A stretch of DNA of 64,000 nucleotides from contig NZ_CP069798.1 in NCBI RefSeq assembly GCF_016894345.1, forward strand, positions 1,261,385 through 1,325,384, written 5' to 3'. Origin of the DNA: Paralysiella testudinis. Lineage in GTDB: Bacteria > Pseudomonadota > Gammaproteobacteria > Burkholderiales > Neisseriaceae. The translations under genes and the position numbers were made by a program. This document shows positions 43,095-51,943 of the stretch, one piece after another. Within the stretch, counting starts at the first letter, position 1, and every line of letters begins with the position of its first letter. The notes beneath the pieces are model-generated. The model saw nothing but the letters and a program-made list of their open reading frames with translations, was not told where the DNA came from and ran no database searches.

Positions 43095-44015
43095 ATGCTG
43101 CCTGAAATTTGGCGCCAATGGCGCAAATACCATATCGGAATGACTAGCCACATGCTGTTTAACCCGTTTACCCCTTTATTGATGCAGCGTGCTTTAATCA
43201 ATAGCTTCGGTCATATGCCGTGGCTGGCGGCGGATGTGGCTGAACACAATCTGCAATTGGGCGCTCGCCCGGCACGCCGTTTTGGCAGCCCGGCGGCCGA
43301 TGGCGCGGCAGTGGTGTTTTTTCATGGCGGCGGCTTTACCACCGGCTCGCTCACCAGCCACCGCCCCTTGTGCAGCCATCTGGCCAAAGTGTGCGGCATT
43401 CCCGTGTACAGCATCGACTACCGCCTGGCACCCGAACACCCGTATCCCGCCGCCGCCGACGATTGCGAAGCCGCCACCTTGGCCTTATTGCAGCAGCCCG
43501 GCATTGCCGCGGACAAGCTGATTCTGGCGGGCGATTCCGCCGGCGGCAATCTGGCCTTGGTCACCGCCTTGCGCCTGCACCGGCACAACATCCGCCCGGC
43601 GGCCTTGGTGCTGATGTCGCCATGGAGCGATCCGGTGGATACCGAGCTGCCGTGGCGTTTCGACCCCATTCTCAACCCTTATTGGGGTATGGCCAGCGCC
43701 CGAGCCTACCGTGGCGATAGCAATGGCAACAGCAGCGACTTTGCTCCCATCAACGCCGATTTGGCCGATTTAGCTTGTCTGCCGCCGGTGTTGCTGCAAG
43801 CGGACGATGATGAAATCCTGTTGCCGCAACTGGAGCGCTTGGCCGAGCGTTTGCGTGCCGCCGGGGTGAATTTAACTTATCAGGTATACCGCGACTTATG
43901 GCATGCCGGCCAAATTGTGGCCGCCATCCACCCGCCCGCTGCGGCGGCATTGGCCGAATGCGGCCGTTATGTGCAAGAGGTGTTGGCGGCCAGCCCGCTG
44001 CCGGAGGCTGCCTGA
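43095..44015 (+). CDS. Alpha/beta hydrolase, hormone-sensitive lipase family
   Basis: The 306-residue protein has the HSL-family oxyanion motif F-F-H-G-G-G-F, the nucleophile elbow A-G-D-S-A-G-G-N, an Asp in Q-A-D-D-D-E-I and His in R-D-L-W-H-A-G. Such enzymes cleave short-chain esters or acetylated compounds; the substrate is unknown. It begins 18 bp after ruvB, and its stop (TGA 44013-44015) is one base from the next ATG, so it is part of a ruvB-hydrolase-GFA unit. Confidence 0.87.
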   Translation: MLPEIWRQWRKYHIGMTSHMLFNPFTPLLMQRALINSFGHMPWLAADVAEHNLQLGARPARRFGSPAADGAAVVFFHGGGFTTGSLTSHRPLCSHLAKVCGIPVYSIDYRLAPEHPYPAAADDCEAATLALLQQPGIAADKLILAGDSAGGNLALVTALRLHRHNIRPAALVLMSPWSDPVDTELPWRFDPILNPYWGMASARAYRGDSNGNSSDFAPINADLADLACLPPVLLQADDDEILLPQLERLAERLRAAGVNLTYQVYRDLWHAGQIVAAIHPPAAAALAECGRYVQEVLAASPLPEAA

Positions 44016-44016
44016 A

Positions 44017-44448
44017 ATGAACGGCGGCTGTTTGTGCGGCTATATCCGCTATCACGTCAGCGCTGCGGTGTTGGATGCAGGCTATTGCCATTGCCGCCTG
44101 TGTCAAAAAAGCAGCGGTGCGCCGGTGTTGGCGTGGGCTACGGTGGCGACCAGCGCTTTTGCTTATACTTCAGGTAGCCCCGCCGTGTTTCACAGCAGTG
44201 CAACCGCACAGCGTGAATTTTGCCCGCATTGTGGCACGCAATTGGTGTTTCGCCACAGCCGCGAGCCGGATTGGCTCGATTTCACCATGGCCTCGCTGGA
44301 TGAGCCGGCACAGCTGCCGCCGCAATACCATATCTGGATCCAAAGCCGCCTTGCTTGGCTGCATCTTGATGATACATTGCCGCAATATGCCGATAGCGGC
44401 CCCGATGGCATATATAGTGAAATAAATAAAAAAGTGCTACGGCGTTAA
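44017..44448 (+). CDS. GFA/CENP-V-type zinc protein, C-terminus from a repeat
   Basis: The 143-residue product has the zinc-binding pattern of the GFA (glutathione-dependent formaldehyde-activating-like) fold: G-G-C-L-C-G, Y-C-H-C-R-L-C-Q-K-S-S-G and F-C-P-H-C-G-T-Q-L. Most such proteins are not known to act on formaldehyde. The start one base after the preceding stop suggests co-translation. The last twelve codons lie in the miniature element starting at 44413, so the present C-terminus comes from that insertion. Confidence 0.85.
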   Translation: MNGGCLCGYIRYHVSAAVLDAGYCHCRLCQKSSGAPVLAWATVATSAFAYTSGSPAVFHSSATAQREFCPHCGTQLVFRHSREPDWLDFTMASLDEPAQLPPQYHIWIQSRLAWLHLDDTLPQYADSGPDGIYSEINKKVLRR

Positions 44449-44521
44449 GCTCACCTTGCCGTACTAGCTGTACTGTCTGCGGCTCGCTGCCTTGTACCAC
44501 TTTATTCTTTATTTCACTATA
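44413..44521. repeat. Miniature inverted-repeat element, complete (type 2 ends)
   Basis: Ends are TATAGTGAAATAAATAAAAA and, in complement, TATAGTGAAATAAAGAATAA. The core contains CTCACCTTGCCGTACTAG and TGTACTGTCTGCGGCTCGCT, the same core as the type 1 elements. These ends recall the TATAGTGGATT ends of Neisseria Correia elements. It overlaps the 3' end of the GFA-like gene and ends 66 bp before pgm. Confidence 0.9.
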
Positions 44522-44587
44522 AGGCTGCCTGAAAACAGCCGCCATTATTTATTCTGTAAACAACAAACTACGGAGCACATTGATAAT

Positions 44588-45976
44588 ATGACCCCCACCA
44601 TCCACGCCGATATTTTCAAAGCCTATGATATTCGCGGTATTGTTGGCCGCACGCTCACCGATGAAGCCGCCTACCAAATCGGCCGCGCCATTGCCGCCCA
44701 AGCCGCCAGCCAAAATCTAAGCCAAATTGCCGTGGGGCGGGATGGCCGTTTGTCTGGCCCGGCACTGGCCGCGCAGCTGATGGCGGGCATCACCGACAGC
44801 GGCTTGGATGTACTCGATGTGGGCATGGTGGCCACGCCGATGCTGTATTTTGCTGCTGTGCAGCACAGCGGCGGCAGCGGCGTGATGATTACCGGTAGCC
44901 ACAACCCGCCCGATTACAACGGCTTTAAAATGATGCTCGGCGGCACCACGCTGGCGGGCGATGACATCCAACAGCTGCGCCGCCGCATCGAACAGCAGGA
45001 TTTTGTTGAACAGCCCGCCGCTTCAGGCAGCCTGTTGCAGATGGCTATTGCCGACGAATACATCAGCCACATTGCCAACCATATCCGATTGCAGCGCCCC
45101 ATGCGCATCGCCATCGATGCGGGCAACGGCGTGGCCGGTGCCTTTGCGGGCAAACTCTATCGCGCGCTGGGCTGTGAAGTGACCGAGCTTTTTTGCGACG
45201 TAGACGGCCATTTCCCCAACCACCATCCCGACCCGGCCAAGCCGGAAAATCTGCGCGACCTGATGGCCGAGCTGGCCAGCGGCCAAGCCGAAATCGGCCT
45301 TGCCTTTGACGGTGATGGCGACCGCCTCGGCGTGGTTACCCAAGACGGACAAATTATTTTCCCCGACCGCCAATTGATGCTGTTTGCCCAAGACGTGCTC
45401 AGCCGCAACTCCGGCGCCAAAGTGATTTTCGATGTTAAATCCACCCGCCTGCTCACCCCGTGGATTGAGCAGCATGGCGGCGAAGCGATTATGGGCAAAA
45501 CCGGCCACAGCTTTATCAAAGCCGCTATTAAAGAGCACGGCGCCTTATTGGCCGGTGAAATGAGTGGGCATGTGTTTTTTAAAGAGCGCTGGTTTGGCTT
45601 TGACGATGGCATGTATGCCGGCGCGCGGCTGTTGGAAATCCTTTCCGGCAGCCTCAATCCTTCTGCCGTGCTCAATGCCTTGCCCAACGGCGTTTCCACG
45701 CCCGAGCTGAACATCGACGTGCCGCACGGCCACAGCGGCCACCAAATCATCGACCACTTGGCCGCCCACGCCCGCTTCGACGGCGCCGAACGGCTGATTA
45801 CGCTCGATGGCCTGCGGGTGGAATTTGCCGATGGCTTCGGCCTGATGCGCGCCTCCAACACCACCCCGGTGCTGGTGCTGCGCTTTGAAGCCGACAACCC
45901 CGCCGCTCTGCAACGCATTCAAGATCAGTTTAAAGCCGTCATCGGCCAAAATCCGGATTTGCATTGGCCGCTGTGA
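44588..45976 (+). CDS. pgm: Phosphoglucomutase/phosphomannomutase (AlgC type)
   Basis: This enzyme interconverts hexose 1- and 6-phosphates and feeds lipo-oligosaccharide and polysaccharide synthesis. The 462-residue protein has D-I-F-K-A-Y-D-I-R-G-I-V-G at the start, the phosphoserine loop T-G-S-H-N-P-P-D-Y-N-G, the metal loop D-G-D-G-D-R-L-G-V and the sugar loop G-E-M-S-G-H, closely matching Neisseria Pgm. ATG 44588 begins the family N-terminus. A miniature element occupies the upstream region. Confidence 0.95.
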   Translation: MTPTIHADIFKAYDIRGIVGRTLTDEAAYQIGRAIAAQAASQNLSQIAVGRDGRLSGPALAAQLMAGITDSGLDVLDVGMVATPMLYFAAVQHSGGSGVMITGSHNPPDYNGFKMMLGGTTLAGDDIQQLRRRIEQQDFVEQPAASGSLLQMAIADEYISHIANHIRLQRPMRIAIDAGNGVAGAFAGKLYRALGCEVTELFCDVDGHFPNHHPDPAKPENLRDLMAELASGQAEIGLAFDGDGDRLGVVTQDGQIIFPDRQLMLFAQDVLSRNSGAKVIFDVKSTRLLTPWIEQHGGEAIMGKTGHSFIKAAIKEHGALLAGEMSGHVFFKERWFGFDDGMYAGARLLEILSGSLNPSAVLNALPNGVSTPELNIDVPHGHSGHQIIDHLAAHARFDGAERLITLDGLRVEFADGFGLMRASNTTPVLVLRFEADNPAALQRIQDQFKAVIGQNPDLHWPL

Positions 45977-46148
45977 CGTGGAGGGCTGCTGTGCTTTTTA
46001 GCTGTTTTGGGTGACTGTGAGTTGAAACTTTGCTGACGCGGCAGATAAAATCGGCAATCAGCATCAGCCGCCTGCAGACGGCTATACTTGACAACCAGCG
46101 TTTCAATCGGCTTGCCATGCCTTAATCAATACCGCCAATTCGTCCAAC

Positions 46149-46178
46149 ATTACCCGCAATGTGCGGGTAATGCTTTTT
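46149..46178 (+). terminator. Terminator downstream of pgm
   Basis: CATTACCCGCA and TGCGGGTAATG form an 11-bp stem around ATG... followed by CTTTTT. It is 170 bp after the pgm stop; the rest of 45977-46268 contains no gene, only a single uptake word followed by CAAGTGCGTAA. Confidence 0.8.
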
Positions 46179-46268
46179 GTGGCGGCCAAACGGTATAAAT
46201 GATGTATGGCGTGCATGGCTGCGTTTTGCATTTCAGGCAGCCTTTGACTCGCAAGTGCGTAACGTCAA

Positions 46269-47000
46269 CTAGTAAATATGGCCGATAAAGCGCTGTTGCA
46301 GGCCGTTTTGATTGAATACCCACACCAGATAGTGGGTGCAGGCGCCGTCGCCGTGTTGTTGGGCGGCGAAGTAATGCTGTTGGTGGCGGCGGTAATCGAA
46401 GCGGCTGCCGGCGCCGTGAAGGCTGTCGAGCAAGGCGGTGGGCAGGGGGAAGCGTTGGCCGTTGAGCTGGGCATGGGCGGCGGTGATGTCGGCTGTGGGC
46501 ATGCCGCAATCGCCGCCGAATACGGGCTGGTGCTGGCGCTGTTGCACATGGCTGCGGTCGCTGCTCCAGGTTAAGCCTGCTTGCTGGCGGTTGAAGGGGC
46601 GGGTTTGGTAGTGGATGGCAAAGCTATTCGGTGCGGCGGGCAGCTTGGCCAGCTCGGTCAGTTGCGAGCGGTGTATCCAGCCGCGCCGGGCGTGGCCGGA
46701 ATCGGTGTTGGTCCAGGTGTCGTCACAGCCGCGGCACCATGCGTCTTGCGCAAACACCACCGGATACCAGGTGTCGTGTGCGGTGGTGTTGAATTCGGCA
46801 TCGTTGCGAAACAGCACGGTGGCGGTGGGCAGGCGGGCGCTAACGGGTGCGGTGGTGCTGGGGCGGGTGCGCACATTGGCATGGCCGTCGGCACTGGTAA
46901 CCACCATCAGCGCCGACTCATCCAGACTTTCCGCCGCCAAGCTGGGCAGGGGAAGACAGAGGCAGCAGGCGCTAATGATGCGGTAAAGAAGTCGGGGCAT
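46269..47000 (-). CDS. Secreted protein with an SH3-like segment
   Basis: The 243-residue product has a signal peptide (L-C-L-P-L-P-S-L-A-A) and, near residues 35-95, a bacterial SH3-like pattern (G-H-A-N-V-R-T-R-P-S-T-T-A-P-V, W-Y-P-V, R-G-W-I-H-R-S-Q-L). The C-terminal half has several Cys and aromatic residues and no family I recognise. ATG 47000 follows AAGG; a TTG at 47009 is less likely. It is probably periplasmic and could bind peptidoglycan or another envelope ligand, but this is inference. Confidence 0.75.
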   Translation of the reverse strand: MPRLLYRIISACCLCLPLPSLAAESLDESALMVVTSADGHANVRTRPSTTAPVSARLPTATVLFRNDAEFNTTAHDTWYPVVFAQDAWCRGCDDTWTNTDSGHARRGWIHRSQLTELAKLPAAPNSFAIHYQTRPFNRQQAGLTWSSDRSHVQQRQHQPVFGGDCGMPTADITAAHAQLNGQRFPLPTALLDSLHGAGSRFDYRRHQQHYFAAQQHGDGACTHYLVWVFNQNGLQQRFIGHIY

Positions 47001-47027
47001 GATGCGCAACCTTGTTGATGGGCTTTC

Positions 47028-47066
47028 AGGCAGCCTGGGATGGATTGATTTTTTTCAGGCAGCCTT
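47028..47066. repeat. Single unit of the 41-bp uptake repeat
   Basis: CAGGCAGCCTGGGATGGATT then GATTTTTTTCAGGCAGCC resembles one unit of the 33.8-kb array with the CTTCACGCCGCC part missing. Confidence 0.65.
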
Positions 47067-47109
47067 TATGGCACACCCTGCCATAAAGGCTGCCTGAAAG
47101 CAGCGGGGT

Positions 47110-48402
47110 TTATTCTTGCAAACCGGCCAGCACTTCAAAATAGGTGGGAAAGGTTTTGTTCACACATTGGGGATCGTTGATGATGACGGCGGTGTTCAGC
47201 AGGCTCACCAGCGAAAAACACATGGCGATGCGGTGGTCGTCGTAGGTGTCGATGCGCACGGATTGGTTGAGCTGGGCGGGTGGCACGATGCGGATGCTGT
47301 CGGGCGTTTCCGTGACTTCCGCGCCCAGTTTGCGCAATTCGGTGGCCATGGCGGCGATGCGGTCGGTTTCTTTTACGCGCCAGCTGGCAATATTGCGCAA
47401 GCGGCAGGGGCCGCCGCTGGCCAGGGCGACCACGGCCAAGGTCATGGCGGCATCGGGGATGTGGTTGGCATCCAAATCAAACGGCAGCACCGCTTGGCCT
47501 TCGGCACGCGACACTTCGATAAAGTCGTCGCCCCACAATACGCTGGCGCCGATTTTTTCCAGCTCGCGCGCAAACGCCACATCGCCCTGAATGCTGTGGC
47601 GGCCGATGCCGCTCACCCGCACCGGGCTGCCGCTGAGCAAGCCGGCGGCCAGAAAATAAGACGCGCTGGAGGCATCGCCCTCCACATGCACCACCGCCGG
47701 AGCATGGTAAACGCTGTTTTCAGGCAGCCTGAATACGGCGTAATCTTGATTGTCTACCTGCACGCCGAAACGCGCCATTAAATTCAAGGTGATGTCGATA
47801 TAGGGCTTGGAAATCAATTCGCCCACCACTTCAATGGTGTGGGCTTGGCCGGTGAGCGGCAGCGCCATCAGCAAGGCGGTGAGAAACTGGCTGGACACGT
47901 CGCCGCGCACGCGCACGGTGCTTTGGCCGTTGTTGCTGCGCTCGCCGATGTGCAGCGGCGGATAGCCGGGATTGCCGCGGTAATCGATGTGTGCGCCCAA
48001 TTGGCGCAAGGCATCTACTAAATCGCCAATCGGACGCTCGTGCATGCGCGGTACGCCGTGCAGCTGGTAGTTGCCGCCCAAAACGGCCAAGGTGGCGGTG
48101 AGCGGGCGAAAGGCAGTGCCGGCATTGCCCAAAAACAAATCGGCTTCACGCTGGAGAAAGCGCCCGTGGCAGCCCTGAACCGATAGGCTGCCTGAAGCAT
48201 TTTCGCGGCTGTGCACGCCCAGTTTTTCCAGTGCATTGCGCATATGCAAAATATCGTCGGAATGCAGCAGCGACACAATCTCGCAATCGTTGTCGGCCAG
48301 TGCGGCCAGCAGCAAAGTGCGGTTGCTGATGCTTTTGGAGCCGGGCAGGGCAACGGTGCCGGGGCGCAGGCGGGCGGCGGGTAGGTGGATAAAGTCGGTC
48401 AT
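47110..48402 (-). CDS. aroA: 3-phosphoshikimate 1-carboxyvinyltransferase (EPSP synthase)
   Basis: AroA joins phosphoenolpyruvate and shikimate 3-phosphate in aromatic amino acid synthesis. The 430-residue protein has P-G-S-K-S-I-S-N-R near the N-terminus, [11 protein letters not shown] near residue 95, and the second signature [11 protein letters not shown] with D-D-H-R-I-A-M near the C-terminus. A bidirectional uptake word is inside the gene (47719-47733). Confidence 0.97.
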   Translation of the reverse strand: MTDFIHLPAARLRPGTVALPGSKSISNRTLLLAALADNDCEIVSLLHSDDILHMRNALEKLGVHSRENASGSLSVQGCHGRFLQREADLFLGNAGTAFRPLTATLAVLGGNYQLHGVPRMHERPIGDLVDALRQLGAHIDYRGNPGYPPLHIGERSNNGQSTVRVRGDVSSQFLTALLMALPLTGQAHTIEVVGELISKPYIDITLNLMARFGVQVDNQDYAVFRLPENSVYHAPAVVHVEGDASSASYFLAAGLLSGSPVRVSGIGRHSIQGDVAFARELEKIGASVLWGDDFIEVSRAEGQAVLPFDLDANHIPDAAMTLAVVALASGGPCRLRNIASWRVKETDRIAAMATELRKLGAEVTETPDSIRIVPPAQLNQSVRIDTYDDHRIAMCFSLVSLLNTAVIINDPQCVNKTFPTYFEVLAGLQE

Positions 48403-48584
48403 GGGTTTGCTCGTGGCGGCAGCCGTTTATTGAAAGCGTCTTATTATGCCTATAATTGCCGTTTTGTAAATGTTTGTGGTTCAGGTGTCAGCGGGCGGGT
48501 GTTAGGTGTCAGTAGGTTTTATATTTCAGGCAGCCTTGGCAAGCGGGTGCGTATTTTCAATCAAAAAATCAAAAAACCAAAATC

Positions 48585-48613
48585 AAAGGCGGGTAATTGC
48601 CCCGCCTTTTTTG
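48585..48613 (+). terminator. Hairpin between aroA and the FUSC gene
   Basis: AAAGGCGGG and CCCGCCTTTTTT pair around a short loop with T-run on the plus strand and A-rich flank on the other. It lies 9 bp after the FUSC gene's stop, which is read from the other strand, so it may act in both directions. Confidence 0.75.
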
Positions 48614-48621
48614 TGGCGGCT

Positions 48622-50829
48622 CTAAGCCGCCACGCTGCCGCTGCCATTTGCCGGTGCAATATCCGCTTCATCATATTGATCGAGGCTGTGGCGCAAGGTG
48701 TCGAAATAGAGCGGCAGTTTGTCGCTGATGTGTTGCAGCTGCTGCCACAATAAATGCTGGCCGGGCTGCTGGCTGTGCTCGTGGCTTTGCAGGGCGGCTA
48801 GAGCAGTGCGGGTTTGTTGCAAGGCTGCCTGAAACGCTTCTGGCTCTCGGGTGTCGGTGTGCTGCATTAAGGCCACCAGCTGCGCACCGGCGGCAAGAAA
48901 GAGCGGCCAGAAGTCGCTGTTGGCCAGTTCGCTGCGGTGGGCGGCCATATGGCTGCGCATGGCGCCCAAGGCGGAGATGCTGCTGATGAGGGCGTAGTTC
49001 AGTTGCAGTAGGGTAAAGCCGTCTTGCAGTTTGGTGCCGTATTTTTGCGGCTCAATCGACATATCCGATACGGTGTTGCTCAGCGCTGCGGCGCGTTCGT
49101 GTGCCAGCCGCCGTGCCACGCGGTAGTTCACATCATCGGTATGGCCTTGTTGCAGCTGCGCCAGAATTTGCTGCAAATAACCGGCATCGCCTTGCAAGGC
49201 GCGCACGCCGGTTTTGCCTAGGGTGAGGTAGTGCCAGTCTGGCCACAGGTAAGACACCGCTACCCACGCCAAACCGGCGCCAATCACGGTGTCGAGGATG
49301 CGTGAATAAAGGGCAGTATGGGCATCCAGCCCAATCAGGCTAAACCCGGCCAGCGCCTGTACGGTGATAAAAAAGGTGGAAAAGCTGTAGCGGCGGGTGC
49401 GGAAGGCGAAAAACAAGGTGCCGCTGATTACCATCACCGCCAATTGGCTGGGCAGCGACAGCGCAAAATACGGCAGCAGTGCGCCCACCAGCACGCCCAA
49501 TACGGTGCCGAGGATGCGCTGCTTTAAGCGGGTGGTGGTGGCTGAGTAGTTGGGCTGGCACACAATCAAGGCAGTGAGCAAAATCCAGTAGCCGAAATGC
49601 AAATCCAGCCCGGCCACCAATAAGCAGCTGGCGGCGCTAATCAGCGCCATGCGCACGGCGTGGCGGAATACCGCCGATTCGAGGGTGCAATGGCTGATGA
49701 GGGCGCGCCACATTTCGCCCGGGCGCTCCAAATCCTGCCCGGCAATGCGGGTGGCGTCGCCGTTTTCCATGTCGCTGAGCTTCACGTTTTCCAGCCGCTG
49801 TAATTGGCTGCTGATGGCCAAGATATTGTCGACCAGCTGGCTTAAGGCGTGGTGGTTGGGGCTGTGCGGGTGTTGTTGCAGATGCAGCGCCAAGGCGTTG
49901 CGCAAACCGGCGCCGGCGCGTTTCAAGGTGTCGTCGCAGGCGAAATCGCGGTTGTTGTGCAAGGATTCGGCCATATTGGCACAGGCTTGCGCTTGCAGCA
50001 CAATCAGCCGCTGGATGCGGTAAATCAGGTCGCTGTGTTCCAGCCGGTGGGCGAAATCGCGGTATTCCACATGGCGCGAGGTGATGCGCTCGTGCAGGTT
50101 TTGTGCGGCCAGATAATATTGCAGCATACGCATGGTGCGCGGATGGCGGTGCTGGCTGCGCAGGCGGTAAAACAAGGCGCTGCGGCATTGGTTAAACGCA
50201 TTGATGACAGCCGTGTTTTTCATCGCCAGCGTCACTTCTTTGCTGGCCAGATAATCGGCTTCGTCGGGGTCGAAAAACTGTGCTTTCACCATCATCAATT
50301 CGCCCAGCTTGCGCCAAGCCTGTGCCATGTTTTCCTGCACCGGCCGATGCGGCAGCAGCAAATGCAGCACCAGCGTGCACAGGCTGTAGAGCATGGTGCC
50401 GCACACAATCATCAGCGGATTAATATACCAAGGAATGTGCGGCAGATAGGTGAGCACGGTATACATCATTACCAGCAAGGTGCCAAAGGCAATGGTGCGG
50501 TAGCGCACATCCAATGCTCCGGCCATGGTAACGGTGAAGGCAGCGGTGGTCATCAGGGCTGCAAACAGCCACGGCTGCTGCACGGTGAGCTGCACCAGTA
50601 AAGAAGCGGCCGAAAAATGCAGCAAGGTAAAAAACACATTGCGCAGGCGGCCGGTGAGGCGGTTGTCCAAATCCACCAGCCCGCCGGCAATAATGCCCAA
50701 AAACAGCGCTGGGCTTTCGTCTACGGCATTGAAATACCAGACACCTAGCGCGGCCAAGGTAGCGCTCACCAAAATGGGCGCGTTGGCAATATAAGGGGAA
50801 TTAACCGGAATGGCTTTCATGGCGGGCAT
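48622..50829 (-). CDS. FUSC/YccS-family inner-membrane transporter
   Basis: The 735-residue protein has two clusters of about six membrane helices (residues ~20-160 and ~390-520) separated by a large soluble domain, the layout of YccS/AaeB-type FUSC proteins. L-G-I-I-A-G-G-L-V-D-L-D-N-R near residue 48 is typical of the YccS group. Members are thought to export aromatic acids or other organic anions; the substrate is unknown. ATG 50829 and 50820 are both possible. Confidence 0.82.
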   Translation of the reverse strand: MPAMKAIPVNSPYIANAPILVSATLAALGVWYFNAVDESPALFLGIIAGGLVDLDNRLTGRLRNVFFTLLHFSAASLLVQLTVQQPWLFAALMTTAAFTVTMAGALDVRYRTIAFGTLLVMMYTVLTYLPHIPWYINPLMIVCGTMLYSLCTLVLHLLLPHRPVQENMAQAWRKLGELMMVKAQFFDPDEADYLASKEVTLAMKNTAVINAFNQCRSALFYRLRSQHRHPRTMRMLQYYLAAQNLHERITSRHVEYRDFAHRLEHSDLIYRIQRLIVLQAQACANMAESLHNNRDFACDDTLKRAGAGLRNALALHLQQHPHSPNHHALSQLVDNILAISSQLQRLENVKLSDMENGDATRIAGQDLERPGEMWRALISHCTLESAVFRHAVRMALISAASCLLVAGLDLHFGYWILLTALIVCQPNYSATTTRLKQRILGTVLGVLVGALLPYFALSLPSQLAVMVISGTLFFAFRTRRYSFSTFFITVQALAGFSLIGLDAHTALYSRILDTVIGAGLAWVAVSYLWPDWHYLTLGKTGVRALQGDAGYLQQILAQLQQGHTDDVNYRVARRLAHERAAALSNTVSDMSIEPQKYGTKLQDGFTLLQLNYALISSISALGAMRSHMAAHRSELANSDFWPLFLAAGAQLVALMQHTDTREPEAFQAALQQTRTALAALQSHEHSQQPGQHLLWQQLQHISDKLPLYFDTLRHSLDQYDEADIAPANGSGSVAA

Positions 50830-50938
50830 GGGTGGATGGAGAAACAGCGGCCATTTTAACAGAGTGGGGGTGGCTTTTCAGGCTGCCTGAAAGCAGGTAA
50901 GATGATTTTCACGCCCGCCAAACAGAAAGCCGTGCCGC

Positions 50939-51889
50939 ATGAACACTGTTTTGCCGCCGATTCAGGCGTTTCTGGATGTACTCAACCAGCAAATCACCCC
51001 GGCCTTGCAAGCGCAAGGTTTTAAGCCCAATGCCATCAATGCGCGCGAAGGCTTGGCGCGGCTAACGGAAAAATTCCTTACCCACACAGTGGATATTGCG
51101 CGGGTGCAAGACGATGTGATTTACCCCGCCGGCAGCGGCTATGCGGTGCCGGTGCGCATCTATCATCCCAATCCGGAGCAGGATTTGCCGGTGCTGGTGT
51201 ATTTTCACGGCGGCGGCGGCATGTGCGGCAGCGTTACCGTGTACGACGGCATCAACCGCCGTTTGGCCGCACACACCGGCCATATTGTGGTGGCACCGGA
51301 ATACCGGCTGGCACCGGAAAACCCTTATCCGGCCGGGCAGCAAGACGCACTCACTTGTGTGCGCGGCGTGCTGGCGGTATTGCGCCAAAACCAATTGCGT
51401 TTTCGCGAGCGCATTGTGATTGGCGGCGATTCTGCCGGCGGTGCCTTGGCCTCAGCGGTGTCGCAGCAGGCACAAAGCGATGCCGGTTTGGCGGTGGCGG
51501 CGCAAATTCTGATTTACCCCAGTGTCGACTTCTGTATGCGCCAGCCATCGATACAGGACTTTGGCGAAGATTATTTGCTCACCGCCGAGCGCATGCGTTG
51601 GTATTTCGCCCATTATTTCCAGCATGGCGAAGACTATTGCGCGGTATCCAGCCTCTATGGCGACACCGGCGCACAACACCCGCCCACGCTGATTATCACC
51701 GCCGGTTTCGATCCCTTGCGTGACGAAGGCGCTGCCTATGCCGAAAAATTGCAGGCGGGCGGCGCACCAGTGCAATACCATTGCTTTGAGCGCCTGATTC
51801 ATGCGTTTTTGAATCTGGAAGACCTGTGTCCGGCCGAATGCGAACAAGCCTATGCCTTAATGGCGCGGTTTTTGGCCGCATCAGATTAA
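50939..51889 (+). CDS. Alpha/beta hydrolase, hormone-sensitive lipase family
   Basis: The 316-residue product has Y-F-H-G-G-G-G, the nucleophile elbow G-G-D-S-A-G-G-A, D in G-F-D-P-L-R-D-E-G, and His in R-L-I-H-A-F, the full catalytic set of HSL-type esterases. It is the second such enzyme in the window, only distantly similar to that at 43095. It lies 54 bp before glcD, separated by a single uptake word; co-transcription is possible. Confidence 0.87.
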   Translation: MNTVLPPIQAFLDVLNQQITPALQAQGFKPNAINAREGLARLTEKFLTHTVDIARVQDDVIYPAGSGYAVPVRIYHPNPEQDLPVLVYFHGGGGMCGSVTVYDGINRRLAAHTGHIVVAPEYRLAPENPYPAGQQDALTCVRGVLAVLRQNQLRFRERIVIGGDSAGGALASAVSQQAQSDAGLAVAAQILIYPSVDFCMRQPSIQDFGEDYLLTAERMRWYFAHYFQHGEDYCAVSSLYGDTGAQHPPTLIITAGFDPLRDEGAAYAEKLQAGGAPVQYHCFERLIHAFLNLEDLCPAECEQAYALMARFLAASD

Positions 51890-51943
51890 GGCTGCCTGAA
51901 ACCCCATTTTACGCCGCCAATCCCTTTGCTAATTAGGAAGTTT

